From NCBI RefSeq assembly GCF_000723205.1, contig NZ_HG315671.1, positions 774,851 through 838,850 on the forward strand: a DNA stretch of 64,000 nt, read 5' to 3'. The DNA comes from Formosa agariphila KMM 3901 (GTDB taxonomy: Bacteria; Bacteroidota; Bacteroidia; Flavobacteriales; Flavobacteriaceae). The notes beneath the pieces were generated by a model. The model saw only the letters and a list, made by a program, of their open reading frames with translations. It had not been told where the DNA came from and made no database searches. How positions within the stretch are numbered: position 1 is the stretch's first letter; each line of letters starts with the position of its first letter. This document shows positions 1-8,984 of the stretch, piece by piece. The position numbers and the translations under genes are program-made.

Positions 1-65
1 GGGTGTAGGCAAGACTACAATCGGGGTTGTACCTGCTTTTTACCACAGTACATTGTTGGTAGTAG

Positions 66-390
66 TTATTTGCCAGTCATTATCTTTTCAGTTGTTTTAC
101 CGCTTAAATAAGTGTTAAATAATTGAGAAAGTTCATTCATAGTTAGTTCCAAACTCGGAACAGCGTCAATATATAATTTTCTAATTTCACAGCTTTTCTT
201 ATAAAAAGTTTGATAGTCATAAAGTACTTTTTGACCACTATCAATGTAAAACTGTCCAATGATGTATTCAAATCTATAACGTCCATCTTTAAATTCAATA
301 TTTCTACTGTTGTCTTTGCTTATAACAGCTCCTAATAAGTTTTGATTTTCTAAAAGTAAAAAGCAAGAATTTTCATATATTTTTTTTCAT
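66..390 (-). pseudogene. small hypothetical protein gene, frameshifted near its start
   Basis: On the minus strand an open frame of about 105 codons ends at a TAA at 66-68 (protein end ...KTTEKIMTGK). It is closed upstream by a TGA and has no start codon of its own. An ATG at 388-390 lies one base out of frame, just before a run of eight A residues. Removing one A would give a protein of about 107 residues beginning MKKIYENSCFLLLENQ. This looks like a homopolymer slip in a real small gene or a sequencing error. I do not recognise the family; the product would be soluble and rich in Asn, Lys and Tyr. Confidence 0.4.
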
Positions 391-401
391 ATAAATATTT
401 A

Positions 402-556
402 TTAGCTATTAATAATTTCTTTAATCAGGAGAAATAACCAAACTATTAAAAGTATCCAACCTAGACCTCCTGCTTTACCTCCTAAAAGTTCTAAAGGCCA
501 TAAGGGAACTCTTATAAAACGAAAATTATATATATGATTATTGCTGTTGTTAACAT
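402..556 (-). pseudogene. small membrane protein gene remnant, frameshifted
   Basis: The minus-strand ATG at 554-556 starts a short frame (MLTTAIIIYIIFVL) that stops early. Another frame carries on with a plausible membrane protein tail, containing GGKAGGLGWILLIVWLFLL, down to a TAA at 402-404. Joining the two with a one-base shift gives a protein of about 50 residues with two hydrophobic segments. Its start overlaps the end of the preceding remnant (ATGTTAA), which suggests that the pair was once translationally coupled. The function is unknown. Confidence 0.35.
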
Positions 557-701
557 TTTTTATTTTTTAGTTTGTTGCTCAAATTACTGCCAACTCCTAT
601 TACTCCAAACAAACCTAAGTCTATCCCAGTAAAGAAGCGCTTATTAAAATTAATCCACCTAAAATACCAAAAATCAACCAAATCCCTTTACGGATAACCA
701 T
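550..701 (-). pseudogene. small membrane protein gene remnant, frameshifted
   Basis: The ATG at 699-701 starts MVIRKGIWLIFGILGGLILI and runs into a TAG at 621-623 after 26 codons. A second frame continues with a sensible sequence (TGIDLGLFGVIGVGSNLSNK) to a TAA at 550-552. A single-base indel around 620-640 would join them into a protein of about 50 residues with one or two membrane segments. With its two neighbours this suggests a small operon that decayed, or poor sequence quality here. No family was recognised. Confidence 0.35.
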
Positions 702-839
702 AATCGTGAGAATTATTTAAAAACAGTGTGTAGGCTGATTGCAATCGGATAATTACAGACTTAATGGTTAAGGTGTGAAGAAAATTTTAAGATAAGCGGA
801 CTTATAGTTAATTACACAAAAGCACTGGGTTAGGCTGTT

Positions 840-1535
840 TTAAGCCAAGCCTAAAGCAATCTCTATCATCTCTTTAAATGTGGTTTCGCGTTCTTTAGCT
901 GTGGTACGCTCGCCAGTAACTAAAGAATCTGAAATGGTAAGTATGGCTAAAGCGTTAACGTTATGTTTTGCGGCTACGGTGTATAGGCCTGCGGCTTCCA
1001 TTTCTACGCATAACACACCAAAGTCTGCCCATTTTTTATACGATTCGAAGTCGTCTGCATAAAACTCGTCGCTAGAGAATACATTTCCTGCTTTAATTGC
1101 AATGTGTTTGGCGTTGGCAGTGGTTACTGCTTTCTGAAACAACTCGAAGCTTGCCGTAGGGGCATAATCGGCGCCATTAAATCGGGTTTTGTTGATTCCA
1201 GAAGACGAGGCTGCCATGGCAATAACGGTATCACGAATCTTAACATCTTCCTGATACGAGCCAGCACTACCCACACGAATTAAATTTTGAACACCAAAAT
1301 CTGTAATGAGTTCGGTTGCATAAATAGAGATGCTTGGAATTCCCATGCCTGTGCCCATTACCGAAATACGTTTGCCGTTATACGTTCCGGTGTATCCAAA
1401 CATATTTCTAACCGTGTTAAAACAGACTGCATCTTTTAAGTAATGTTCCGAAATCCATTTGGCACGTAGTGGATCTCCTGGTAATAGAATGGTTTCGGCA
1501 ATAGCTCCTTTTTCTGCTTCAATATGTAAACTCAT
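840..1535 (-). CDS. deoD: purine-nucleoside phosphorylase, DeoD type
   Basis: The enzyme splits purine (deoxy)nucleosides with phosphate to give the free base and (deoxy)ribose-1-phosphate, in the cytoplasm. The 231-residue length fits hexameric bacterial PNP. Visible motifs are GDPLRAK (20-26, phosphate binding), RVGSAG (87-92), VEMEAA (177-182, ribose binding) and ISDS (201-204), whose Asp203 corresponds to the catalytic acid that distinguishes purine phosphorylases from uridine phosphorylases. It lies 39 bp downstream of deoC on the same strand. The two probably form a nucleoside catabolism operon whose products meet at deoxyribose-5-phosphate; no phosphopentomutase is seen in the window. 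Confidence 0.95.
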   Translation of the reverse strand: MSLHIEAEKGAIAETILLPGDPLRAKWISEHYLKDAVCFNTVRNMFGYTGTYNGKRISVMGTGMGIPSISIYATELITDFGVQNLIRVGSAGSYQEDVKIRDTVIAMAASSSGINKTRFNGADYAPTASFELFQKAVTTANAKHIAIKAGNVFSSDEFYADDFESYKKWADFGVLCVEMEAAGLYTVAAKHNVNALAILTISDSLVTGERTTAKERETTFKEMIEIALGLA

Positions 1536-1574
1536 GGTAATAAAATTTAATTAAGAAATCGCTTTAGAGGAGAA

Positions 1575-2237
1575 TTATTGTGCGTTATAGGCTTCAACAA
1601 TAGCAACTCCAGAAGATGTCCCAATACGATCGGCACCAGCTTCAATAAACTGTAAAGCCGTTTCTAAATCGCGAATACCTCCAGAAGCTTTTACTTTGGC
1701 TTTGCCTGCGGCGGTTTTTTTCATTAGTGCAACAGCTTCAAGCGTGGCACCGCTAGACGAAAATCCTGTCGAGGTTTTTATGAAATCTGCATTGGCAGCT
1801 ATGCTCAGTGTACACGCTTTTATAATTTGGGCATCGGTTAACTCGCTAATTTCAAATATCACTTTTAAACTGGCTGTATCGCCACAAGCTGCTTTTACTT
1901 GTTTAATGTCTTCAAAAACCAAATCGAAATCATTGCTTTTTAGCATACCAATATTTAGCACCATATCAATTTCTTCAGCGCCTTGTTCTACAGCCATTTT
2001 AGTTTCAAAAACTTTGGTTTGGGTGGTAACTGCACCTAAAGGAAAACCTATGGTTGCACACACTTTTATATCGGTTCCTTTTAATAATTGTTTTACAAAT
2101 GACACATAAAAACTATTCACACAAACAGCATAAAACTTATAGGTTAAAGCGTCCTCACATAGTGTTTTAATGTCTTGATCTGTAGCCGAAGATTTTAAAA
2201 GGGTGTGGTCTATATATTTTGCAATATCCATGTTCAT
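1575..2237 (-). CDS. deoC: deoxyribose-phosphate aldolase
   Basis: This aldolase cleaves 2-deoxyribose-5-phosphate to acetaldehyde and glyceraldehyde-3-phosphate. From the chosen start the protein has 220 residues, the normal length. The Schiff-base lysine is Lys154 in DFIKTSTGF, the proton-relay lysine is Lys183 in KASGGIR, and Asp91 lies in EIDMVLN. The frame is open 13 codons further upstream, but that extension (MFVVFLLDTTLNT) is unlike the family and covers a promoter-like TATTTTTA. I therefore start at MNMDIAKYI. It is the first gene of the deoC-deoD pair. Confidence 0.94.
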   Translation of the reverse strand: MNMDIAKYIDHTLLKSSATDQDIKTLCEDALTYKFYAVCVNSFYVSFVKQLLKGTDIKVCATIGFPLGAVTTQTKVFETKMAVEQGAEEIDMVLNIGMLKSNDFDLVFEDIKQVKAACGDTASLKVIFEISELTDAQIIKACTLSIAANADFIKTSTGFSSSGATLEAVALMKKTAAGKAKVKASGGIRDLETALQFIEAGADRIGTSSGVAIVEAYNAQ

Positions 2238-2550
2238 TGTATTTAGAGTTGTGTCTAGTAAAAATACAACGAACAAAAGGGTTCTGAAACTATTTCCTGA
2301 ATTAAATGTATTATTAGCCTGTATTTTTAGTTCTAAAAAGAAGGAATGGACATTGTGCTATTCATGAGGAAAAGTCTTAGACGTTTTAAGTGTATGTATT
2401 ATGGAATCAGTCTTTCTTAAGTTCTGGAAAACGGATTCAATTATGAGTTGAGCCGAACGTCATATTAATAATTAGGAGGTCTGTTTAAATTACGTTGCAA
2501 TCAGTAAGAAGTAAGGAATGTCAGTTTAAGATTGATGTATTGGTGTAACA

Positions 2551-3393
2551 CTAAGCCTTTAAAAGGGTTTCAATGTCTAACTTTTTCATCTTTAAAAACG
2601 CCTCCATAACTTTTGGTGCACGATTAGCATCAGATAGTAGTGATTCTAATACGGTTGGAACAATTTGCCAAGACACACCATATTTATCTTTTACCCAACC
2701 ACATTGGCTTTCTTGTCCGCCGTCGCTCGTAAGCTGTTCCCAAAGTGTGTTAATTTCTTCTTGAGAGTCGCAATACATTGTAAAAGACACGCCTTCATTT
2801 AAATTAAATTCGTGTGGAATAGGACTACTCATTATGTTAAATATATTGGTGTTTAATTTAAACTGGGTAAAACGTGTGGTGTCTGCTTTAACATTTGGCG
2901 TGGAGTTGCCATAAGGCATTTTTAGCAAAGCCATGGATTTAGGAAATAGAGATTGGTAGAACGTAGAGGCTTCGTCTAACTTGTCATACTTATCTTCTGT
3001 AAATAATAAAGATGGCACTATGGTTTGTGGCGCATTTATGGGGTCGATATCTAATTGCCAAGACACACCAAATTTATCTTTAACCCAAGCATATTTTTTA
3101 CACCAAGGGTATTCCTGTAAAGGCATTAAAATGGTGCCGCCTTCTACCAATGCGGTGTAAATACGTTCAATTTCGGCGTTACATCCGCAATACACAAAAA
3201 AAGAAGTCGCTTCGTTTATAGTAAATTCAGGTCCGCCATTTAATGCTGTAAAACGTTTCCCGTTAATTTTAAAATGTAGGAGCATGTCGTTTTCAGAACA
3301 AATTTCTGAATCGTTAAAAACGGAGCAATAAAATGTAGCCGCAGCTTTTGCATTTGTATTAAACCATAAACACGGTACAATTTCAGTTTGCAT
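2551..3393 (-). CDS. two-domain VOC (PhnB/YjdN-like glyoxalase fold) protein
   Basis: This 280-residue cytoplasmic protein has two VOC modules in tandem, about residues 1-120 and 125-260. Each has the motif in which VKDK(F/Y)GVSWQ precedes the domain end (around residues 106-116 and again near 235-245). The C-terminus (SDANRAPKVMEAFLKMKKLDIETLLKA, described here by its ends only as SDANRAPKV to ETLLKA) is typical of the 3-demethylubiquinone methyltransferase-like subgroup, whose members were misnamed and lack methyltransferase activity. The substrate is unknown. It appears to be a single gene, with about 310 bp of non-coding DNA between it and the deoC start. Confidence 0.82.
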   Translation of the reverse strand: MQTEIVPCLWFNTNAKAAATFYCSVFNDSEICSENDMLLHFKINGKRFTALNGGPEFTINEATSFFVYCGCNAEIERIYTALVEGGTILMPLQEYPWCKKYAWVKDKFGVSWQLDIDPINAPQTIVPSLLFTEDKYDKLDEASTFYQSLFPKSMALLKMPYGNSTPNVKADTTRFTQFKLNTNIFNIMSSPIPHEFNLNEGVSFTMYCDSQEEINTLWEQLTSDGGQESQCGWVKDKYGVSWQIVPTVLESLLSDANRAPKVMEAFLKMKKLDIETLLKA

Positions 3394-3443
3394 AATTTTT
3401 AAATTAAAGTTGACTGTTATAACGTTTTAGAACACCTACTAAA

Positions 3444-4121
3444 TTAAGGTTCTCTTTTACTAGGTTGACCATAGAGATGAACAATATCTAGGTAAGGAGA
3501 TTGAGACATGCCTCCAGGATTAATACCAGGCTTGCCTTCTGGTACGGGTGTATTTAAGTTGTAAAAATACGTATCCCATATGGCGAAGGTTTCATTGGTA
3601 TCTGGAGCAATATATGTCATTGGGGCAACTTCAAAAATCGAAGTGCCATTATTAGCGGCTTTATAGGCAAAGTAAATCAGTTCAGAGCAATAATAACTGT
3701 CGTTTTCAAAATCGAAGACTGCATCGTATTTGGCATCCATCTTAGATTTTATAAAAGTAATTGCGTCTGGTGTTAAGTGATTGAATTCATGTTTTAAACG
3801 TCCAACGGCTACTTTCGGATTATGATCTTTATTGAGGCTACGCTTTAAAAATGATTTTAACGGCGTTAAAATTACACCTTCAGAAACCGCTTCCATAACC
3901 TGAAGTTCCCCCGCTTCGTTTTTCATAACTAAACCCACATGCGAAAAATTGTAATGATCAACGCCTTCTGTTACCGCTTCAATAGCCTCGCAAAACGGAC
4001 CGCAATCTACATCTTGAAATAAAAAATCGCCTTCTAATAGTTCGAATTCTGGTGTACTGTCGCAATTGTAAAAAAGTAAAGCGCTTAGTAATAGGGTTAT
4101 AATGTGGTAGTTAGTTCTCAT
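3444..4121 (-). CDS. YiiX/YebB-like (permuted NlpC/P60) cysteine hydrolase, lipoprotein
   Basis: The protein has about 225 residues from the ATG at 4119-4121. That start gives a clean lipoprotein signal (MRTNYHIITLLLSALLFYNC), whereas an ATG eight codons upstream adds an unlikely prefix. The mature part matches the permuted papain-like YiiX family: GDFLFQ near the N-terminus, HVGLV with the catalytic-type His, and YYCSELIYFAY with the Cys. The family includes amidases and esterases acting on cell-envelope or lipid substrates; the substrate here is not known. It is probably anchored in a periplasm-facing membrane. Confidence 0.78.
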   Translation of the reverse strand: MRTNYHIITLLLSALLFYNCDSTPEFELLEGDFLFQDVDCGPFCEAIEAVTEGVDHYNFSHVGLVMKNEAGELQVMEAVSEGVILTPLKSFLKRSLNKDHNPKVAVGRLKHEFNHLTPDAITFIKSKMDAKYDAVFDFENDSYYCSELIYFAYKAANNGTSIFEVAPMTYIAPDTNETFAIWDTYFYNLNTPVPEGKPGINPGGMSQSPYLDIVHLYGQPSKREP

Positions 4122-4225
4122 GATTTTTGCAGTAGGATAACACAAAAGTAAGGAACAATTTCTATTTATAAGAATCGGATTACTGTTCTGTATTAAAAAT
4201 CCATCTCTTTTTTTATCTTAGTAAA

Positions 4226-4741
4226 ATGAAATCAATAGAACCTTTTATAAGAGATATTAACGATTTTCCGAAACCAGGAATCGTTTTTAAAGATTTAACG
4301 CCTTTATTAAATAGTCCAGAAGGTACAGATTTGTGTTTGCAAGAATTGTTGAAGCAAATTGATGGTGCTAAAGTAGATAAAGTTGTGGGCATGGAAGCAC
4401 GAGGTTTTTTCTTTGGGACCTTAATAGCAAAAGCTTTAGGTGTTGGATTTATTCCTGTAAGAAAACCTGGAAAATTACCTTATAACACCATTTCTGAAAC
4501 CTATGCCTTAGAATATGGTAGCGATGTTTTAGAAATTCATGAAGATGCTATTTCACCTGGAGACCGTGTGTTAATTCACGACGATGTCTTGGCAACCGGT
4601 GGCACAGCTGCTGCGGTTTGTAAACTGGTAGAACGTTTAGGTGGTAAAATTGTACAATGTAACTTTATTATGGAATTAGAATTTTTAAGGGGATCCGAAA
4701 AGTTAAAACCTAACCATGTGGCTTCCGTTTTAAAATACTAA
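4226..4741 (+). CDS. apt: adenine phosphoribosyltransferase
   Basis: The enzyme makes AMP from adenine and PRPP in purine salvage. It has 171 residues, standard for Apt. Family motifs are FPKPGIVFKDLTPLL (14-28), GMEARGFFFG (55-64) and the PRPP loop VLIHDDVLATGGTA (115-128). A TATCTTAG element just upstream of the ATG resembles the Bacteroidota -7 box (TAnnTTTG), so the 5' leader would be very short. It is divergent from the YiiX-like gene. Confidence 0.95.
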   Translation: MKSIEPFIRDINDFPKPGIVFKDLTPLLNSPEGTDLCLQELLKQIDGAKVDKVVGMEARGFFFGTLIAKALGVGFIPVRKPGKLPYNTISETYALEYGSDVLEIHEDAISPGDRVLIHDDVLATGGTAAAVCKLVERLGGKIVQCNFIMELEFLRGSEKLKPNHVASVLKY

Positions 4742-4943
4742 GAGTTTTTTTATTCAGGGTTTAATAGCGTTTTCTTAATTTATTTTCAGCATAATACAGT
4801 GTATTGCGCTTAGAATATTTAAGAAAAATTAGGTTGCCACTGTGATTTCTTTCCTTAAAAGTGAATTTTCAATCTATTTGAAATATTAAAAAACACTATT
4901 TTTACAACCAACTATTAAATTATTAATCAATAAACCATACGTT

Positions 4944-5957
4944 ATGAAAACAAATATTAACACGTTATTTGTGCTTTGCTTTTTTGTGTTTTTTATTAAA
5001 GTGAGCCCCGTATTTGCGCAGTCGGCGTCGAATACTTCAACTTCAGAGATTTTAAAGTCTTGGAATAATACAGCTAATAAACAAGCAATTATTGCTTATG
5101 TTAGTGATGTTACCAATCCTAAAAGTTCAAATTTTATACCCGTTGCAGATCGTATTGCTACATTCGATAATGATGGAACATTATGGAGTGAACAGCCTGC
5201 TTATTTTCAGTTTTTCTTTGCTATAGATCGTGTTAAAAAAATGGCTAAAGATCATCCAGAATGGAAAACAGAACAGCCATTTAAAGCTGTTTTAGAAAAT
5301 GATATGGAAGCCTTAAAAGCTTCTGGAATGGAAGGTCTTATAAAACTTGTAATGACTACTCATGCAGGAATGACTAGTACAGACTTCGAAAAAATGGTTA
5401 AAGAATGGAGTAAAACAGCAGTGCATCCTACTAAAAAAGTGCCTTTTACAGATATGATTTTTCAACCCATGTTAGAGTTGTTAACTTACTTAAGAGCTAA
5501 TGAGTTTAAAACTTATATAGTATCTGGTGGAGGTATCGAATTTATGCGTGCTTTCTTAACCGATGTTTATGGTATTCCTACAGAGCAAATTATAGGAAGT
5601 ACTGTTAAAACTAAATTTGAAATTGTAGATGGCGTACCTGTTATAAACCGTTTAGCAGAATTAGATCATAACGACGATAAAGGAGGGAAGCCAGAAAGTA
5701 TCAATAAATATATTGGTAAAAAACCAGTGTTTGCTGCAGGAAATTCTGATGGTGATTTAGCAATGTTGCAATACACCGATTCTAATACCTATAAGTCATT
5801 TCAGTTATATATTCACCATACCGATGCAGCTCGCGAATGGGCTTACGACAGAACATCTTCTATTGGTAAATTTGATAAAGGTTTAGACGAAGCTATAGCT
5901 AAGAAATGGACTGTAGTAAGTATGAAAACAGATTGGAGTGCAATCTATCCAAGATAG
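4944..5957 (+). CDS. secreted HAD-superfamily phosphatase
   Basis: The 337-residue protein has a signal peptide (cleavage near residues 25-26, VFAQ) and so is exported. HAD motif I is FDNDGTLW (74-81) with the predicted nucleophile Asp75 and Asp77. Motif II is the SGGG segment in TYIVSGGG, and motif IV is GNSDGDLAML. The N-terminal and cap regions fit the HAD group of phosphoserine-phosphatase-like proteins found in the periplasm. The substrate is unknown. A strong terminator follows directly, so it is probably a single-gene unit. Confidence 0.8.
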   Translation: MKTNINTLFVLCFFVFFIKVSPVFAQSASNTSTSEILKSWNNTANKQAIIAYVSDVTNPKSSNFIPVADRIATFDNDGTLWSEQPAYFQFFFAIDRVKKMAKDHPEWKTEQPFKAVLENDMEALKASGMEGLIKLVMTTHAGMTSTDFEKMVKEWSKTAVHPTKKVPFTDMIFQPMLELLTYLRANEFKTYIVSGGGIEFMRAFLTDVYGIPTEQIIGSTVKTKFEIVDGVPVINRLAELDHNDDKGGKPESINKYIGKKPVFAAGNSDGDLAMLQYTDSNTYKSFQLYIHHTDAAREWAYDRTSSIGKFDKGLDEAIAKKWTVVSMKTDWSAIYPR

Positions 5958-5985
5958 TTACATTCAATACTATATTGTACACAAG

Positions 5986-6024
5986 AAGATGATATAATTA
6001 AATTTATATCATCTTTTTTTTTGT
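5986..6024 (+). terminator. intrinsic terminator after the HAD phosphatase
   Basis: An 11-bp stem (AGATGATATAA paired with TTATATCATCT) with a short loop is followed by nine T residues. It lies about 30 bp after the stop codon of the phosphatase gene. Confidence 0.85.
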
Positions 6025-6238
6025 TGGTTTTATAGCTGTTTATATATTTAGAATATGAAGTATAAGTTTTAATAATTATAGATACATTAGAGTTTTAGAA
6101 CTTAAAAGAGATTATTTTAGTGATATCGCTATTGAGTGTCTTCTAAAATAAATGTTTAGATAATTAGAAATATAGGTGTTTAAAGTACAATCTCCCTCCC
6201 TTTAAGCCGTTTAGTAATTACATAAAAAGTAAAGCATA

Positions 6239-7111
6239 ATGAATGACGTTTTAGTGAATAACATGGATTTATTTGTTAAACATGATTTTTTTAGTAAAAA
6301 GTTAATAGACAATATTCCTGGTATTTTTTATGTCTATAAACAAGTGGGGCAAAAGTTTTTGTTATTTGCTTTTAATAAACAACATGAAAAGATAACAGGA
6401 TTCGATGCCGAAGAGGCTCTCAATAAAGAACCTTACTTTTTTGTTCAAGATAAAGACCATGAGGCTATTACAGAAGCATTAGAATTTATTCAGATTCGTA
6501 ACCATGTTAAACAAGTCTATGGCAGTATCGTTACAAAAGAAGGAGATGTTATACCACACGTGTTTGAAGGCTATCGTTTTGAATACAAATCTGAAATGTA
6601 TTTTATGGGCTTAGGGACAGATATTAGCGATTTATCTAAAGCGCACGAAGATTTAAAAAGAGAACGTTTAGAGCGTGGACGAAAAGAAAAAGAATTACTA
6701 ACATTAACTTTAAAAGACAAACAAAAAGAAGCTGTCTTGACTTCAATTTCTAAAAAATTAGATGCTTTAAAACAAAACGCGAAAGATAAAGACGTGCTAA
6801 AAGCTGTTTCAAAGTTGTCTGAAGAAATTAATAGTACCTTCATATTCTCTGAAGACAATTGGCAAAAATTCGAGTTTTTATTCAATAATCTTCATGAAAC
6901 ATTTTATGAAAATTTGTTAGGAAAGCATCCAGATCTTACCAAATCTGAACAAAATTATTGTGGACTAATTAAATTAAAAATGAGTACAGAGCAAATATGT
7001 ACAACGTTAAACATATCTAAGGAAGGATTGAAGAAGAAAAAATATCGCCTAAAGCAAAAAATGAATTTAGATAAAGCCTTACGATTAGAATGTTACATCG
7101 GAAAATTTTAA
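6239..7111 (+). CDS. PAS-domain protein with a C-terminal helix-turn-helix
   Basis: The 290-residue protein is cytoplasmic, with no signal peptide or membrane segment. Residues about 15-140 form a PAS domain (IPGIFYVYK at its start, GLGTDISDLSK at its end). Residues 140-205 are charged and probably a coiled coil. The C-terminal 60 residues (LTKSEQNYCGLIKLKMSTEQI onward, given here only by its start) resemble the LuxR/GerE-type helix-turn-helix used in Bacteroidota regulators: STEQICTTLNISKEGLKKKK. It is probably a ligand- or redox-sensing transcription factor. It sits 113 bp upstream of three sulfatase genes on the same strand and may control them; that is inference from position only. Confidence 0.72.
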   Translation: MNDVLVNNMDLFVKHDFFSKKLIDNIPGIFYVYKQVGQKFLLFAFNKQHEKITGFDAEEALNKEPYFFVQDKDHEAITEALEFIQIRNHVKQVYGSIVTKEGDVIPHVFEGYRFEYKSEMYFMGLGTDISDLSKAHEDLKRERLERGRKEKELLTLTLKDKQKEAVLTSISKKLDALKQNAKDKDVLKAVSKLSEEINSTFIFSEDNWQKFEFLFNNLHETFYENLLGKHPDLTKSEQNYCGLIKLKMSTEQICTTLNISKEGLKKKKYRLKQKMNLDKALRLECYIGKF

Positions 7112-7224
7112 TGTCCACTAAATGTCCATTTATTTTATCTTATAATATATTAGCTTTACGGTATTAAGTGAAAATCATTTTCGTCTATTATGATTAAATC
7201 TTTTTTTAACTAAAAAACTTTTAC

Positions 7225-8742
7225 ATGAAAAAAATTGGAATTTTATCCGTACTACTAGCGTGCGGTATTTCATTAAGTGCTTTTGCACAAAAGAAACCCA
7301 ATATTGTAGTATTTTGGGGTGACGATGTAGGTATGTGGAATATTAGCGCATATCACAACGGAATGATGGGTGGAACAACACCTAACATTGATCGTATTGC
7401 AAATGAAGGTGCATTATTCACCGATCATTACGCGCAACAATCTTGTACGGCTGGTCGTGCGTCTTTTATTTTAGGACAACACCCGTTTAGAACAGGATTA
7501 CTTACTATTGGTATGCCAGGTTCTGATCATGGTATTAATGCAGCAGATCCAACTATTGCTGAGTTATTAAAGCCACTAGGATACTCAAGTGGGCAGTTTG
7601 GAAAGAATCACTTAGGGGATCAAGACAAGCACTTACCTACTAACCATGGTTTTGATGAATTTTTTGGTAACCTTTATCACTTAAATGCTGAAGAAGAGCC
7701 AGAAACAGAATTCTATCCGAAAGATCCTGAATTCCGTAAAAAATACGGACCAAGAGGAGTACTTAAATCTACTGCCGATGGTAAAGTAGAAGATACGGGG
7801 CCATTAACGGTTAAGCGTATGGAAACTGCAGATTCTGAGTTTATTGGAGCTGCTTTAAAATTCATCGAAAAGAATGCAAAAGCTAATAAGCCGTTCTTTG
7901 CATGGATTAACTCTACACGTACACACGTATGGACACATTTATCTGACAAATATTTACACAAATCTGGTTACGGTTTATATGCTGATGCTATGATGGAATT
8001 AGATGATGGTGTAGGTATGGTATTAGATAAATTAGACGAATTAGGTATAGAAGACAACACTATTGTTGTATTCTCTACAGATAACGGTGCTGAGAAGTTT
8101 ACATTCCCTGACGGTGGAACCATTCCATTTAGAGGAGAAAAAGGAACAACTTGGGAAGGTGGATTTAGAGTACCTGCTATGGTAAAATGGCCAGGTCACA
8201 TTAAGCCAGGAACTGTTATTAACGATATCTTTTCTCAGGAAGACTGGATGCCTACGTTATTAGCAGCAGCAGGAAACCCTAATGTAAAAGAAGAATTATT
8301 AAAAGGTAAATCTTACTCTGGTAAAACGTTTAAAGCGCACTTAGATGGTTACAACCAATTACCATTATTAACAGGTGAACTTAAAAAAGGTGAAGGTTTA
8401 AGACATGAGATCTTTTATTTTGATGCTGCAGGTAACTTAAACGCATTACGTTACGACGATTGGAAATTACACTTCTCTATTATGGAAGGGTCTATTAACG
8501 AAGCATACAGAAAATCTCCATCTTGGCCAATTATCTTAAACTTAAGAAACGATCCGTTTGAAGTATCTATGGACGCAGCGTTATACATAAGAAATTATGC
8601 AGACCAAATGTGGATGATGGTACCAGCGCAAAACTATGTTGGTAAATTCTTAAGCACATTTAAAGAATTCCCATCAAGAAAAGGTAGCTCTTTAAGTGTA
8701 GATCAAGTTTTAGAAACGTTAAAAACGCCTTCTAGAAATTAG
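7225..8742 (+). CDS. secreted sulfatase, formylglycine (Cys) type, copy 1
   Basis: The 505-residue protein has a signal peptide ending near AFAQ (20-22), followed at once by KKPNIVVFWGDDVG with the metal-binding Asp33-Asp34. The sulfatase core motif is CTAGR (74-78), of the C-x-(P/A)-x-R form, so Cys74 would become formylglycine. A later conserved block around DNGAEKF supplies further metal ligands. It probably releases sulfate from a marine polysaccharide or a small sulfate ester. No maturase (FGE or anSME), lyase or SusCD pair is present in the window, so the substrate cannot be named. It is the first of three paralogues and has its own terminator. Confidence 0.9.
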   Translation: MKKIGILSVLLACGISLSAFAQKKPNIVVFWGDDVGMWNISAYHNGMMGGTTPNIDRIANEGALFTDHYAQQSCTAGRASFILGQHPFRTGLLTIGMPGSDHGINAADPTIAELLKPLGYSSGQFGKNHLGDQDKHLPTNHGFDEFFGNLYHLNAEEEPETEFYPKDPEFRKKYGPRGVLKSTADGKVEDTGPLTVKRMETADSEFIGAALKFIEKNAKANKPFFAWINSTRTHVWTHLSDKYLHKSGYGLYADAMMELDDGVGMVLDKLDELGIEDNTIVVFSTDNGAEKFTFPDGGTIPFRGEKGTTWEGGFRVPAMVKWPGHIKPGTVINDIFSQEDWMPTLLAAAGNPNVKEELLKGKSYSGKTFKAHLDGYNQLPLLTGELKKGEGLRHEIFYFDAAGNLNALRYDDWKLHFSIMEGSINEAYRKSPSWPIILNLRNDPFEVSMDAALYIRNYADQMWMMVPAQNYVGKFLSTFKEFPSRKGSSLSVDQVLETLKTPSRN

Positions 8743-8764
8743 ATTTATTTTTTTTAAATATATT

Positions 8765-8800
8765 AAACTGATACAATTGAAAAATTGTATCAGTTTTTTT
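8765..8800 (+). terminator. intrinsic terminator after sulfatase 1
   Basis: A perfect 14-bp stem (AAACTGATACAATT and its complement) closes on a GAAA loop and is followed by a T run. It lies about 20 bp after the stop of the first sulfatase and separates it from the second. Confidence 0.92.
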
Positions 8801-8929
8801 TTGTTTACGTATTGGATAAAATGGACTTTAATTTAAAGTGAATTTTGTATTACCCATAGGGTTGTAACAGTGTTTTTTTCGAAATTGTAATAAAATTTTT
8901 ATAAAAAAATTGTAACTTCCATTCGGTAT

Positions 8930-8951
8930 GGTGTAATATTTAGGTTACACC
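8930..8951. promoter_or_regulatory. inverted repeat, possible operator upstream of sulfatase 2
   Basis: GGTGTAA, an 8-bp spacer and TTACACC form a perfect 7-bp inverted repeat about 35 bp before the start codon. The spacer contains TATTTAGG, which resembles the -7 promoter box. This layout suits a repressor or activator site, but no matching site was seen before the other two sulfatases. Confidence 0.4.
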
Positions 8952-8984
8952 CTATATTAATTATTAACTAACATTTAAATTTTT

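Noticed and set aside
1..752. Similar short motifs GTGTAGGC...CAATCGG at both ends of the decayed stretch as an element boundary
   Set aside because: About 20 bp with mismatches and one gap; too weak to claim a boundary without other evidence.
1696..2109. Plus-strand frame of 137 codons opposite deoC
   Set aside because: It is a shadow of the deoC coding sequence, with a protein composition typical of antisense frames.
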